6,558 bases of DNA from Rikenellaceae bacterium. Lineage in GTDB: Bacteria > Bacteroidota > Bacteroidia > Bacteroidales > UBA932. Of this stretch, positions 1 through 5,808 are shown in pieces. The stretch covers positions 1-6,558 of the forward strand of contig DOVA01000193.1 of the NCBI GenBank assembly GCA_003520315.1. The letters run 5' to 3'. Each line of letters starts with the position of its first letter. Position 1 is the first letter of the stretch. The notes under the pieces were generated by a model. That model was not told the DNA's origin. It worked only from the letters and a program-made list of their open reading frames with translations, and ran no database searches. The position numbers and the translations under genes are program-made.

Positions 1-3
1 AGA

Positions 4-789
4 ATGACCGAAATGAAGAAAGAACCAATTTACATGGCCTTCTCCACTCAAAAGGGTGGCGTTGGTAAAAGTGCGTTTACAGTATTAATGGCAAGTTATT
101 TACACTATACTAGAGGGTATAACGTGGTTGTGGTTGATTGTGACTACCCACAGTTTAGTATCCATGCCATGCGTGATAGGGATAAGAAACTGGTGGAAAC
201 CGATGATTTTTACAAAAGGATGGCCATAAACCAGTTCTCGGGGTTAGCGAAGCGTGCCTATCCTGTTTTGTGCAGCAAGCCCGAAGATGCCATTGAGGTG
301 ACCAAGGATATGTTGGATGGCTGTGAGGGGGAATATGATATTGTCTTCTTCGATCTTCCGGGCACGGTGAACTCCCAGGGCGTAATAGAATCACTCTCCT
401 CCCTGGATTACATTTTTACTCCAATCATTGCCGACCGGGTTGTAATGGAGAGCAGTCTGAGGTTTGCAAGTAGAATCAATGAGGTTATTGTGATGAACAA
501 GAGCAAACGGACCAAAGAGATACATCTTTTTTGGAATCAGGTCGACGGGCGCGAGAAAACAGATCTCTATAGGATTTACGAAGAAGGAATAGCAACATTA
601 GGACTGCAACTAATGAAAACCGTCATTCCTGACACCAAGCGTTTCAGAAAAGAGATGTCCTGTGATCACAAACTGCCTTTCCGTTCCACTCTTTTCCCTG
701 CCGACAAACGATTACTCAAGGGGAGTAATGTAGAGGAGCTGATAGACGAGATATGTTCAATCATAAAATTAGACAGTCATGGCAGATAA
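4..789 (+). CDS. traA: TraA, ParA/MinD-like ATPase of the conjugative transposon
   Basis: A 261-residue protein of the ParA/MinD (SIMIBI) P-loop ATPase family. The deviant Walker A motif KGGVGKS is at residues 17-23, with the signature lysine K17 and the nucleotide-binding K22. The A' motif is VVDCDYPQ (D45, D47), and a Walker B-like FFDLPG lies at 115-120 with D117. All key residues are present, so the protein should bind and hydrolyse ATP. In this element family it is the first tra gene. Its exact job is not established; positioning the transfer apparatus or the DNA is an inference from ParA relatives. No ParB-like partner is visible; the next gene, traB, overlaps it by 11 nt. There are two possible starts, ATG at 4 and at 13. 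Only three bases precede the first, so a ribosome site and the operon promoter cannot be judged. The first is kept for length. Confidence 0.9.
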   Translation: MTEMKKEPIYMAFSTQKGGVGKSAFTVLMASYLHYTRGYNVVVVDCDYPQFSIHAMRDRDKKLVETDDFYKRMAINQFSGLAKRAYPVLCSKPEDAIEVTKDMLDGCEGEYDIVFFDLPGTVNSQGVIESLSSLDYIFTPIIADRVVMESSLRFASRINEVIVMNKSKRTKEIHLFWNQVDGREKTDLYRIYEEGIATLGLQLMKTVIPDTKRFRKEMSCDHKLPFRSTLFPADKRLLKGSNVEELIDEICSIIKLDSHGR

Positions 790-1180
790 AACGGACAAGA
801 TTGATGAGGCTTATGTTATGGAGCTGATTGCAGGAGACGTTCCTCTGGCAAAGAAGAAAGACCTGTCTCCTCCAGGCAAGCCTCTGGAACAAAAGGAGGA
901 ACCGATTCCCGAGACAAAAGTGAGACGGAAACAATCGAATGTAGATGATTATCGCCTGCTATTCTTCAACCGGATGGAGATTAATGACCGACAGGTAATC
1001 TATATCAGTCGGAATACTTATGAGGAAGTGTACAACATTGTTTTTGGCATAGGTGGGAGAAAGGCATCTGTCAGTAGTTTTATAGAGTGCATTCTCCTAC
1101 ATCACTTCAAGATTTATGAGGAAGATATACAGCGGATCTATGATGAGTCCCTAAAACGACCCTTAAAAAACAGGAGGTAA
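779..1180 (+). CDS. traB: TraB, DUF3408 family conjugative transposon protein
   Basis: A 133-residue soluble protein with no signal peptide or membrane segment. The first ~50 residues are charged and probably disordered (Lys, Glu and Pro rich). The conserved part begins at DDYRLLFFNR (residues 56-65), continues through a short strand VIYISRNTYEEV, and ends with the helix SVSSFIECILLHHF (97-110) and a basic tail. This is the pattern of DUF3408 proteins, usually called TraB (or TraC) in Bacteroides elements. The strand-helix-helix layout resembles ribbon-helix-helix DNA-binding proteins; that reading is inference. The start overlaps the end of traA by 11 nt and has no Shine-Dalgarno sequence, which suggests translational coupling. 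The gene ends Arg-Arg-stop as AGG AGG TAA, which also forms the ribosome site of the next gene. Biochemical function is unknown; a partnership with the TraA ATPase is suggested only by the tight linkage. Confidence 0.85.
   Translation: MADKTDKIDEAYVMELIAGDVPLAKKKDLSPPGKPLEQKEEPIPETKVRRKQSNVDDYRLLFFNRMEINDRQVIYISRNTYEEVYNIVFGIGGRKASVSSFIECILLHHFKIYEEDIQRIYDESLKRPLKNRR
1172..1177 (+). promoter_or_regulatory. Shine-Dalgarno AGGAGG for the traD-like gene, inside the traB end
   Basis: A perfect AGGAGG lies 4 nt before the ATG at 1182. The six bases are the last two sense codons (Arg-Arg) of traB, whose stop TAA follows directly. Strong Shine-Dalgarno sites are uncommon in Bacteroidetes, and the neighbouring starts of traB, traE, traF, traI and traJ lack one. 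The site supports the chosen start of the downstream gene. The same arrangement recurs before traG. Confidence 0.7.
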
Positions 1181-1181
1181 T

Positions 1182-1898
1182 ATGATTACCCAAATTGCAC
1201 TTACGGTTATTGCCCTCTATTGTCTGTTCACTATTTATTACATCTATAAAGAAGACATAAAAAGGGTTTTAGGACAGAAAAGTTCGCCAAAAGGAGATGA
1301 GGTCAAGCAGCCCGAAGAATGGCTTGATGAAAGCGGGATTATTGGTTCAACAAAGCCCTTTCTGAGACAAAAGGAGACAAGCGCAGACAATTTAACCGCT
1401 AATTCTCAAGATGTTAGAAAAGAAGATACATTTACTGGCGAAACAAAAAAACGGTTTCCGGCAGTCGTCTCAAGAGAAGAAATGGAAGAGATATTCTCGA
1501 AGCAGGAAAATGAGCAGTTGGAGATTGATGTCGAAACGGAGTACCCCGGAGATCAAAATGATGAAGTCGGATTTGATGAAGATGATGAGTTGATGGATTT
1601 AACAGGAGGGATTGCTTCGGGAGTGACTTATGAGGAGATAATTGAGACAGCAGCCACCATTGGGAAAATAAATCCATCGGTAGAGGAAAAGGAAAGAGCC
1701 GTCGATGTAATTAATAGGGCAGGGAAAACCGATATGTTCGAACAGGTGGTTTCAACTATTCCGGAATCGGATAACAGAATTAAAAAGATGCTCGAGGAAT
1801 GTGATGAAAAAATTAAAAACAGGCAATTGACAGTTAAGAACTCAAAATCAACGCCAAAGGAAATAACCATAGACTTCGATCTGAGCAAATACCTATAA
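1182..1898 (+). CDS. traD: TraD-like membrane-anchored acidic conjugal transfer protein
   Basis: A 238-residue protein between traB and traE, the place held by traC/traD in related operons. One N-terminal membrane segment (about residues 5-22, ITQIALTV to YYIY) is followed by a basic stretch, so the rest probably faces the cytoplasm. A long hydrophilic region follows, with FPAVVSREEMEEIFS and then a run very rich in Asp and Glu. The C-terminal third looks most structured: GGIASGVTYEE (142-152), a helical part containing KTDMFEQVVSTIPE, and the end ITIDFDLSKYL (228-238). These blocks resemble proteins labelled TraD in Bacteroides conjugative transposons; whether TraC or TraD is the better name is from memory and uncertain. 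No catalytic motif is seen and no function is known. It is not the F-plasmid TraD coupling ATPase, as there is no P-loop. The start is fixed by an AGGAGG 4 nt upstream and a 1-nt gap from traB. Confidence 0.72.
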   Translation: MITQIALTVIALYCLFTIYYIYKEDIKRVLGQKSSPKGDEVKQPEEWLDESGIIGSTKPFLRQKETSADNLTANSQDVRKEDTFTGETKKRFPAVVSREEMEEIFSKQENEQLEIDVETEYPGDQNDEVGFDEDDELMDLTGGIASGVTYEEIIETAATIGKINPSVEEKERAVDVINRAGKTDMFEQVVSTIPESDNRIKKMLEECDEKIKNRQLTVKNSKSTPKEITIDFDLSKYL

Positions 1899-1909
1899 AA
1901 AATAAACCC

Positions 1910-1942
1910 GATGAAAAAGGATGACTACGGATGAAAGGATGA
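1910..1942 (+). repeat. Imperfect direct repeat GATGAAAAAGGATGA / GATGAAAGGATGA
   Basis: Two near-identical units, at 1910-1924 and 1930-1942, are separated by CTACG. The second lacks two A residues of the first. The hexamer GGATGA occurs three times in this stretch (1919, 1929, 1937). It lies just after the traD-like stop codon. It could be a protein- or ribosome-binding element or the product of a small local duplication; nothing in the sequence decides which. Confidence 0.5.
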
Positions 1943-1983
1943 TACGAGCCACCACTAAGATCCACAGAAAACAGTATTAACCC

Positions 1984-2009
1984 GCCACGGGACCCATCCA
2001 AGCCGTGGC
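1984..2009 (+). promoter_or_regulatory. GC-rich hairpin upstream of traE
   Basis: A perfect 7-bp stem, GCCACGG (1984-1990) with CCGTGGC (2003-2009), closes a 12-nt loop. Six of the seven pairs are G-C. It is not followed by a T-run (the next bases are acataataaatgac), so it is not a standard intrinsic terminator. It ends 16 nt before the traE ATG, at about the edge of the ribosome footprint. A role in mRNA processing, stability or tuning of traE translation is plausible but inferred. As a palindrome it could also be a protein-binding site. Confidence 0.5.
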
Positions 2010-2025
2010 ACATAATAAATGACTT

Positions 2026-2325
2026 ATGACCCTGAAAAAGTATTTCGTCTCTGCAGTTTTTCTTACAACTGCTTCCTATGCCCTCGCACAAGGCAACGGA
2101 CTCGCCGGTATCTCTGAGGCCACAAACATGGTCACTTCATATTTTGAACCTGCCACTAAACTTATTTACGCCATTGGTGCCGTTGTTGGCCTGATCGGAG
2201 GAGTAAAGGTATATGGCAAGTTCGCCTCCGGTGATCCAGACACTAGTAAAACTGCTGCTTCGTGGTTTGGTGCCTGTATCTTCCTTATTGTTGCGGCTAC
2301 AATATTAAGGTCTTTCTTCTTGTAG
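2026..2325 (+). CDS. traE: TraE, DUF4134 family (VirB2-like small membrane protein)
   Basis: A 99-residue protein with a clear signal peptide: basic MTLKK, hydrophobic core, and probable cleavage ALA|Q after residue 21. Two hydrophobic segments follow (about 46-62 and 79-94), joined by a short polar loop with GKFASGDPDTSKTA. This size and layout, and the loop sequence, match DUF4134/TraE of Bacteroides conjugative transposons. A signal peptide plus two membrane helices is also the architecture of VirB2 pilins, so TraE may be the pilin or an equivalent inner-membrane subunit. That role is inferred from architecture and its place before a VirB3-like gene. The ATG at 2026 has no Shine-Dalgarno and follows the 127-bp leader. 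It is chosen because it gives an intact signal peptide; an out-of-frame ATG at 2019 leads only to a short frame. traF begins 1 nt after the stop. Confidence 0.9.
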   Translation: MTLKKYFVSAVFLTTASYALAQGNGLAGISEATNMVTSYFEPATKLIYAIGAVVGLIGGVKVYGKFASGDPDTSKTAASWFGACIFLIVAATILRSFFL

Positions 2326-2326
2326 T

Positions 2327-2644
2327 ATGGCTACCATATATAATATCAATAAAGGAATTGGGAAATCCGTAGAATTCAAAGGGCTGAAAAGTCAGTACCT
2401 GTTCATTTTTGCCGGAGGGATTTTAGCAATTTTCATCCTCTATGTAATAATGTTCAGCATCGGAATAAATCAGTCATTCTGCATCGTGTTCTCAATCTTA
2501 ATTGCGTCCCTGTTGGTGTGGCAGACCTTCTCGCTTAACTCAAAATATGGTGAACATGGCCTTATGAAGATTGCCGCAAGAAAAAATCACCCAAAGTATC
2601 TAATCAACAGAAAAAGCGTATCGCAGTTATTAACAAGGAGGTAA
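2327..2644 (+). CDS. traF: TraF, DUF4133 family (VirB3-like inner-membrane protein)
   Basis: A 105-residue protein with the conserved N-terminus YNINKGIGKSVEFKGLKSQY, two membrane segments (about 24-45 and 50-68), and a basic C-terminal tail with KYGEHGLMK and HPKYLINRK. These are hallmarks of DUF4133/TraF of Bacteroides conjugative transposons. Size, topology and position directly before the VirB4-like ATPase match VirB3, a small inner-membrane subunit that works with VirB4 in the secretion channel; functional equivalence is inferred. The start follows the traE stop by one base and has no Shine-Dalgarno, so reinitiation or coupling with traE is likely. The gene ends Arg-Arg-stop as AGG AGG TAA, which supplies the ribosome site for traG. 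It is intact, with no oddities in length. Confidence 0.9.
   Translation: MATIYNINKGIGKSVEFKGLKSQYLFIFAGGILAIFILYVIMFSIGINQSFCIVFSILIASLLVWQTFSLNSKYGEHGLMKIAARKNHPKYLINRKSVSQLLTRR
2636..2641 (+). promoter_or_regulatory. Shine-Dalgarno AGGAGG for traG, inside the traF end
   Basis: A perfect AGGAGG sits 5 nt before the traG ATG at 2647. It is made of the two final Arg codons of traF, with the stop TAA directly after it. This repeats the design at the traB/traD junction and fixes the traG start. Confidence 0.7.
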
Positions 2645-2646
2645 GC

Positions 2647-5157
2647 ATGAGAAATATACTTAAGGCAAATACGTTGGAGAGTAAATTCCCATTATTGGCA
2701 GTAGAGAACGACTGCATTATTTCTAAAGATGCAGATATCACCATTGGTTTTAAAGTAGAGCTCCCGGAATTATTCACTGTCACTTCAACTGAATATGAAG
2801 CCATTCATTCTGCTTGGGTAAAAGCCATAAAGGTTTTGCCGGATTATTCGATAATTCATAAACAAGACTGGTTCATTCAGGAGAACTACTCTGCAGATAT
2901 CGAGAAGCAAGATAGCACTTTTTTAAGCCGCTCTTTTGAAAGGCATTTTAATGAGCGACCTTTCTTAAACCATAGTTGCTTTCTTTTTATTACCAAAACA
3001 ACAAAAGAGAGATTGCGTTCCCGGAGTAACTTCTCCTCTCTTTGCCGGGGCTTTATCGTTCCAAAAGAGATTCAGGATAGGGAGTTGGTTATGAAATTTC
3101 TAGACTCTGTAGGTCAGTTTGAAAAGATCATCAATGACAGCGGCTATTTAAAAATTACCAGATTCACTTCAGAGGAAATAATTGGTAGTCAACTTAAAGC
3201 AGGAGTGATAGAAAAATATTTCTCATTATCCCAAAATGAAGATACTGTCCTAAATGACATTTCAATATCTGATGCACAGATGCGCATAGGAGACAATCTG
3301 CTTTGCCTGCATACATTATCAAACAATGAAGACCTCCCGGGTCAGGTAGCTGCAGACATAAGATACGAAAAGCTTTCGACAGACAGGAGCGACTGCCGTC
3401 TATCCTTTGCCTCGCCGGTAGGGCTTCTTCTCACTTGCAATCATATCTACAACCAATATATTTTCATTGAAGAGAGTGATGAGAACCTTAGCCGCTTTGA
3501 GAAGATGGCCAAAAACATGCACTCCCTCTCCCGCTATAGCCGTAGCAATCAGATAAACAAAGAATGGATTGAGCAGTACCTCAATCAGGCACACAGCTTG
3601 GGATTGACTTCCATCCGTTGCCATTGCAATGTCATGGCGTGGAGTGATGACAGGGACGAACTCAAAAGAATAAAAAATGATGTCGGTTCCCAGCTCGCAC
3701 TTATGGAATGCAAGCCCAGGCATAACACTGTTGATGTGCCAACCCTCTTTTGGTCAGGTATTCCGGGGAACGAAGCCGACTTCCCTGCAGAAGAGAGTTT
3801 TTATACATTCATTGAGCAGGCCGTGTGCCTTTTCACACAAGAGACAAACTACAAAAGCTCTCCCTCTCCATTTGGAATAAAACTGGCAGACAGGTTAACC
3901 GGCAAGCCGCTCCACCTTGACATCTCGGATCTTCCTATGAAAAAGGGTATAATCACCAATAGGAATAAATTTATCCTCGGCCCTTCCGGTTCAGGAAAAT
4001 CCTTTTTCACCAACCACATGGTAAGGCAGTATTATGAGCAGGGTAGTCATGTACTTCTGGTAGACACCGGTAACAGTTACCTTGGCCTGTGCGAACTTAT
4101 TAACAGAAAGAGTAATGGAAAAGACGGTATATATTTTACCTATTCCGAAGAAAACCCGATTGCCTTCAATCCATTCTATACCGAGGATTGTGCATTTGAC
4201 ATTGAAAAGAAAGAGAGCATCAAGACTTTGATCCTTACCCTTTGGAAGAGGGATAACGAGCCTCCCACCAGAGCAGAGGAAGTGGCACTTTCCAATGCAG
4301 TAAGTCTCTACATTGAAAAGATAAAATCCAAAGAGGCCGAACCCGGATTCAACAGCTTTTATGAATATGTGAAGGGTGAATATAGGGGTGTTCTTGAAGA
4401 AAAAAAGGTTCGAGAAAAGGATTTTGATATTGACAATTTCCTCAATGTTCTTGAGCCGTACTACAAAGGCGGAGAATACGACTATCTGTTAAATTCAACA
4501 AAACAGATGGATTTGCTTTCAAAGAGGTTCATCGTGTTTGAGCTTGACAACATCAAAGACCACCCGATCCTTTTCCCTATTGTCACTATCATCATCATGG
4601 AGGTCTTCATCAATAAGATGCGCAGACTAAAGGGTGTGAGAAAATTAATTCTCATTGAAGAGGCATGGAAAGCAATTGCCAAAGAAGGCATGGCCGAGTA
4701 CATAAAATACCTTTTCAAGACAGTAAGAAAATATTTTGGTGAAGCCATAGTGGTAACTCAGGAGGTGGATGACATTATATCGTCTCCTATAGTCAAGGAA
4801 TCAATCATCAATAATTCAGATTGCAAAATACTTCTGGACCAACGCAAGTACATGAATAAGTTTGAAGCTATCCAAAGTCTTTTGGGTCTTACAGAGAAAG
4901 AAAAAGCACAGGTGCTTTCTATCAACATGGCAAATAACCCATCCCGCCTCTACAAAGAAGTTTGGATTGGCTTGGGAGGAACACAGTCTGCCGTTTATGC
5001 TACAGAAGTAAGCTTCGAGGAATATCTGACATACACAACTGAGGAAACCGAAAAGATGGAGGTGCTAAACCTCGCTAAAAAGCTTGACGGCAATATTGAA
5101 CTGGCAATAAAACAGCTGGCAGAACAGAAAAGAGAGAATTCAAAACAACATAACTAA
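2647..5157 (+). CDS. traG: TraG, VirB4-class conjugation ATPase
   Basis: An 836-residue cytoplasmic or inner-membrane-associated ATPase that powers assembly of the type IV secretion channel and substrate transfer. The N-terminal region (DUF3875-type) begins KFPLLAVENDCIISKDADI (from residue 13) and contains FERHFNERPFLNHSCFLF (from 97). The P-loop is GPSGSGKS at 445-452 with K451. A Walker B-like strand LILIEEAW is at 667-674, with E671 and E672 where many VirB4 proteins have Asp-Glu. The motif VVTQEVDDI (702-710, Q705) and the segment KILLDQRK (727-734) complete the RecA-like core. The length is normal for Bacteroides TraG. Despite the name it is a VirB4 homologue, not the TraG/VirD4 coupling protein of other plasmids. 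The start is supported by an AGGAGG 5 nt upstream. traI follows after 10 nt, with no traH-like gene between them. Confidence 0.95.
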   Translation: MRNILKANTLESKFPLLAVENDCIISKDADITIGFKVELPELFTVTSTEYEAIHSAWVKAIKVLPDYSIIHKQDWFIQENYSADIEKQDSTFLSRSFERHFNERPFLNHSCFLFITKTTKERLRSRSNFSSLCRGFIVPKEIQDRELVMKFLDSVGQFEKIINDSGYLKITRFTSEEIIGSQLKAGVIEKYFSLSQNEDTVLNDISISDAQMRIGDNLLCLHTLSNNEDLPGQVAADIRYEKLSTDRSDCRLSFASPVGLLLTCNHIYNQYIFIEESDENLSRFEKMAKNMHSLSRYSRSNQINKEWIEQYLNQAHSLGLTSIRCHCNVMAWSDDRDELKRIKNDVGSQLALMECKPRHNTVDVPTLFWSGIPGNEADFPAEESFYTFIEQAVCLFTQETNYKSSPSPFGIKLADRLTGKPLHLDISDLPMKKGIITNRNKFILGPSGSGKSFFTNHMVRQYYEQGSHVLLVDTGNSYLGLCELINRKSNGKDGIYFTYSEENPIAFNPFYTEDCAFDIEKKESIKTLILTLWKRDNEPPTRAEEVALSNAVSLYIEKIKSKEAEPGFNSFYEYVKGEYRGVLEEKKVREKDFDIDNFLNVLEPYYKGGEYDYLLNSTKQMDLLSKRFIVFELDNIKDHPILFPIVTIIIMEVFINKMRRLKGVRKLILIEEAWKAIAKEGMAEYIKYLFKTVRKYFGEAIVVTQEVDDIISSPIVKESIINNSDCKILLDQRKYMNKFEAIQSLLGLTEKEKAQVLSINMANNPSRLYKEVWIGLGGTQSAVYATEVSFEEYLTYTTEETEKMEVLNLAKKLDGNIELAIKQLAEQKRENSKQHN

Positions 5158-5167
5158 AATAAGCATT

Positions 5168-5797
5168 ATGAAACGAGCATTTGCAATAATTTGTCTGACT
5201 CTATTCCTTGGTTTAGGGAACAGGGCACAGGCCCAGATGGTGACTTTTGACCCTACAAACCTAATACAGAGCATCATCAACTCTATAACGCAAGTAGTTG
5301 AAACATCTTCTACTGCTTCCAATATGATAAACAACTTCAAGGAGACCGTAAAGATTTATGAACAGGGTAAAAAGTATTACGATGCCCTTAAATCCGTGAA
5401 CAACCTGGTTAAAGATGCCCGTAAGGTCCAACAGACAATCTTGATGATTGGTGAGATCTCGGATATCTATGTCAACAGCTTTCAAAAAATGATGAATGAC
5501 CCCAATTACACTGTAGAGGAACTCGGTGCAATTGCCTTTGGATACACAAAACTTATGGAAGAGAGTAGCGGACTACTGTCTGACCTCAAGAAAGTCATTA
5601 AAGACAGTTCTTTATCGATGACTGATAAAGAGAGAATGGATGTCGTAGATAAAGTTTACTCCGAGGTTAAAAAGTACAGAAGCCTGGTTGGCTACTACAC
5701 CAATAAGACAATCTCCGTTAGTTTTCTCAGGGCAAAAGCTTCCGGAGATACACAAAGAGTAGTTGCTCTTTATGGAACAAACGAAAGATACTGGTAA
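5168..5797 (+). CDS. traI: TraI, DUF4141 family secreted conjugation protein
   Basis: A 209-residue protein with an N-terminal signal peptide: MKR, hydrophobic core, and probable cleavage AQA|Q after residue 22. The mature part starts MVTFDPTNLIQSIINSITQVVETSSTASNMI and is mostly helical, with a heptad-like region through KIYEQGKKYYDALKSVNNLVKDARKV, and ends VVALYGTNERYW. This is the pattern of DUF4141/TraI of Bacteroides conjugative transposons. The mature start FDPTN, a helical body, and a position between the VirB4-like and VirB6-like genes recall VirB5, a minor pilus or surface component. That equivalence is inferred. It is unrelated to the F-plasmid relaxase also called TraI. The start has an A-rich upstream region and no Shine-Dalgarno; it is chosen because it includes the signal peptide. 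traJ begins 11 nt after the stop. Confidence 0.9.
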   Translation: MKRAFAIICLTLFLGLGNRAQAQMVTFDPTNLIQSIINSITQVVETSSTASNMINNFKETVKIYEQGKKYYDALKSVNNLVKDARKVQQTILMIGEISDIYVNSFQKMMNDPNYTVEELGAIAFGYTKLMEESSGLLSDLKKVIKDSSLSMTDKERMDVVDKVYSEVKKYRSLVGYYTNKTISVSFLRAKASGDTQRVVALYGTNERYW

Positions 5798-5808
5798 TAT
5801 TCTACATT

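Larger units (their letters stand above)
1899..2025 (+). other. traD-traE intergenic leader with a chain of mini-ORFs
   Basis: This is the only sizeable gap in the window (127 bp). I see no Bacteroides-type promoter in it: there is no TTTG anywhere on the + strand, so the TAnnTTTG -7 element is absent. Three very short frames are chained by ATGA-type overlaps: 1911-1934 (MKKDDYG), 1931-1942 (MKG) and 1939-1980 (13 residues, MIRATTK to RKQY). The last ends 3 nt before a hairpin at 1984-2009, which itself ends 16 nt before traE. The layout is compatible with a translated leader or a spacer controlling traE expression, but such short frames arise easily by chance in A- and GATG-rich DNA. It may equally be decayed coding sequence. 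I see no terminator. Confidence 0.4.

Noticed and set aside
4..789. TraA as a plasmid or chromosome partition ParA
   Set aside because: The motifs are ParA-like, but the gene is followed by tra genes rather than a parB, and its context matches the TraA position of Bacteroidetes conjugative transposons.
1411..1593. Second + strand frame inside the traD-like gene
   Set aside because: A 60-codon shadow, very rich in Lys, Ser and Met, fully inside a longer gene that has a ribosome site and conserved blocks.
1984..2025. Hairpin before traE read as an intrinsic terminator
   Set aside because: No T-run follows the stem, and the genes on both sides belong to one transfer operon, so termination here is unlikely without a further factor.
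1834..2091. Minus-strand frame of 85 codons spanning the traD-traE interval
   Set aside because: It is antisense to the ends of two recognised genes, has no family resemblance, and is rich in Ser, Leu and Phe as expected from reverse-strand chance. It does not explain the hairpin or repeat.
2019..2117. Alternative + strand ATG 7 nt before the traE start, opening a frame of about 30 codons
   Set aside because: The product (MTYDPEK...) overlaps traE out of frame and lacks any recognisable feature, while the 2026 start gives an intact signal peptide.
3400..3723. Minus-strand frame of 107 codons inside traG
   Set aside because: It lies wholly antisense within a recognised 836-codon gene and has no ribosome site or domain signature.
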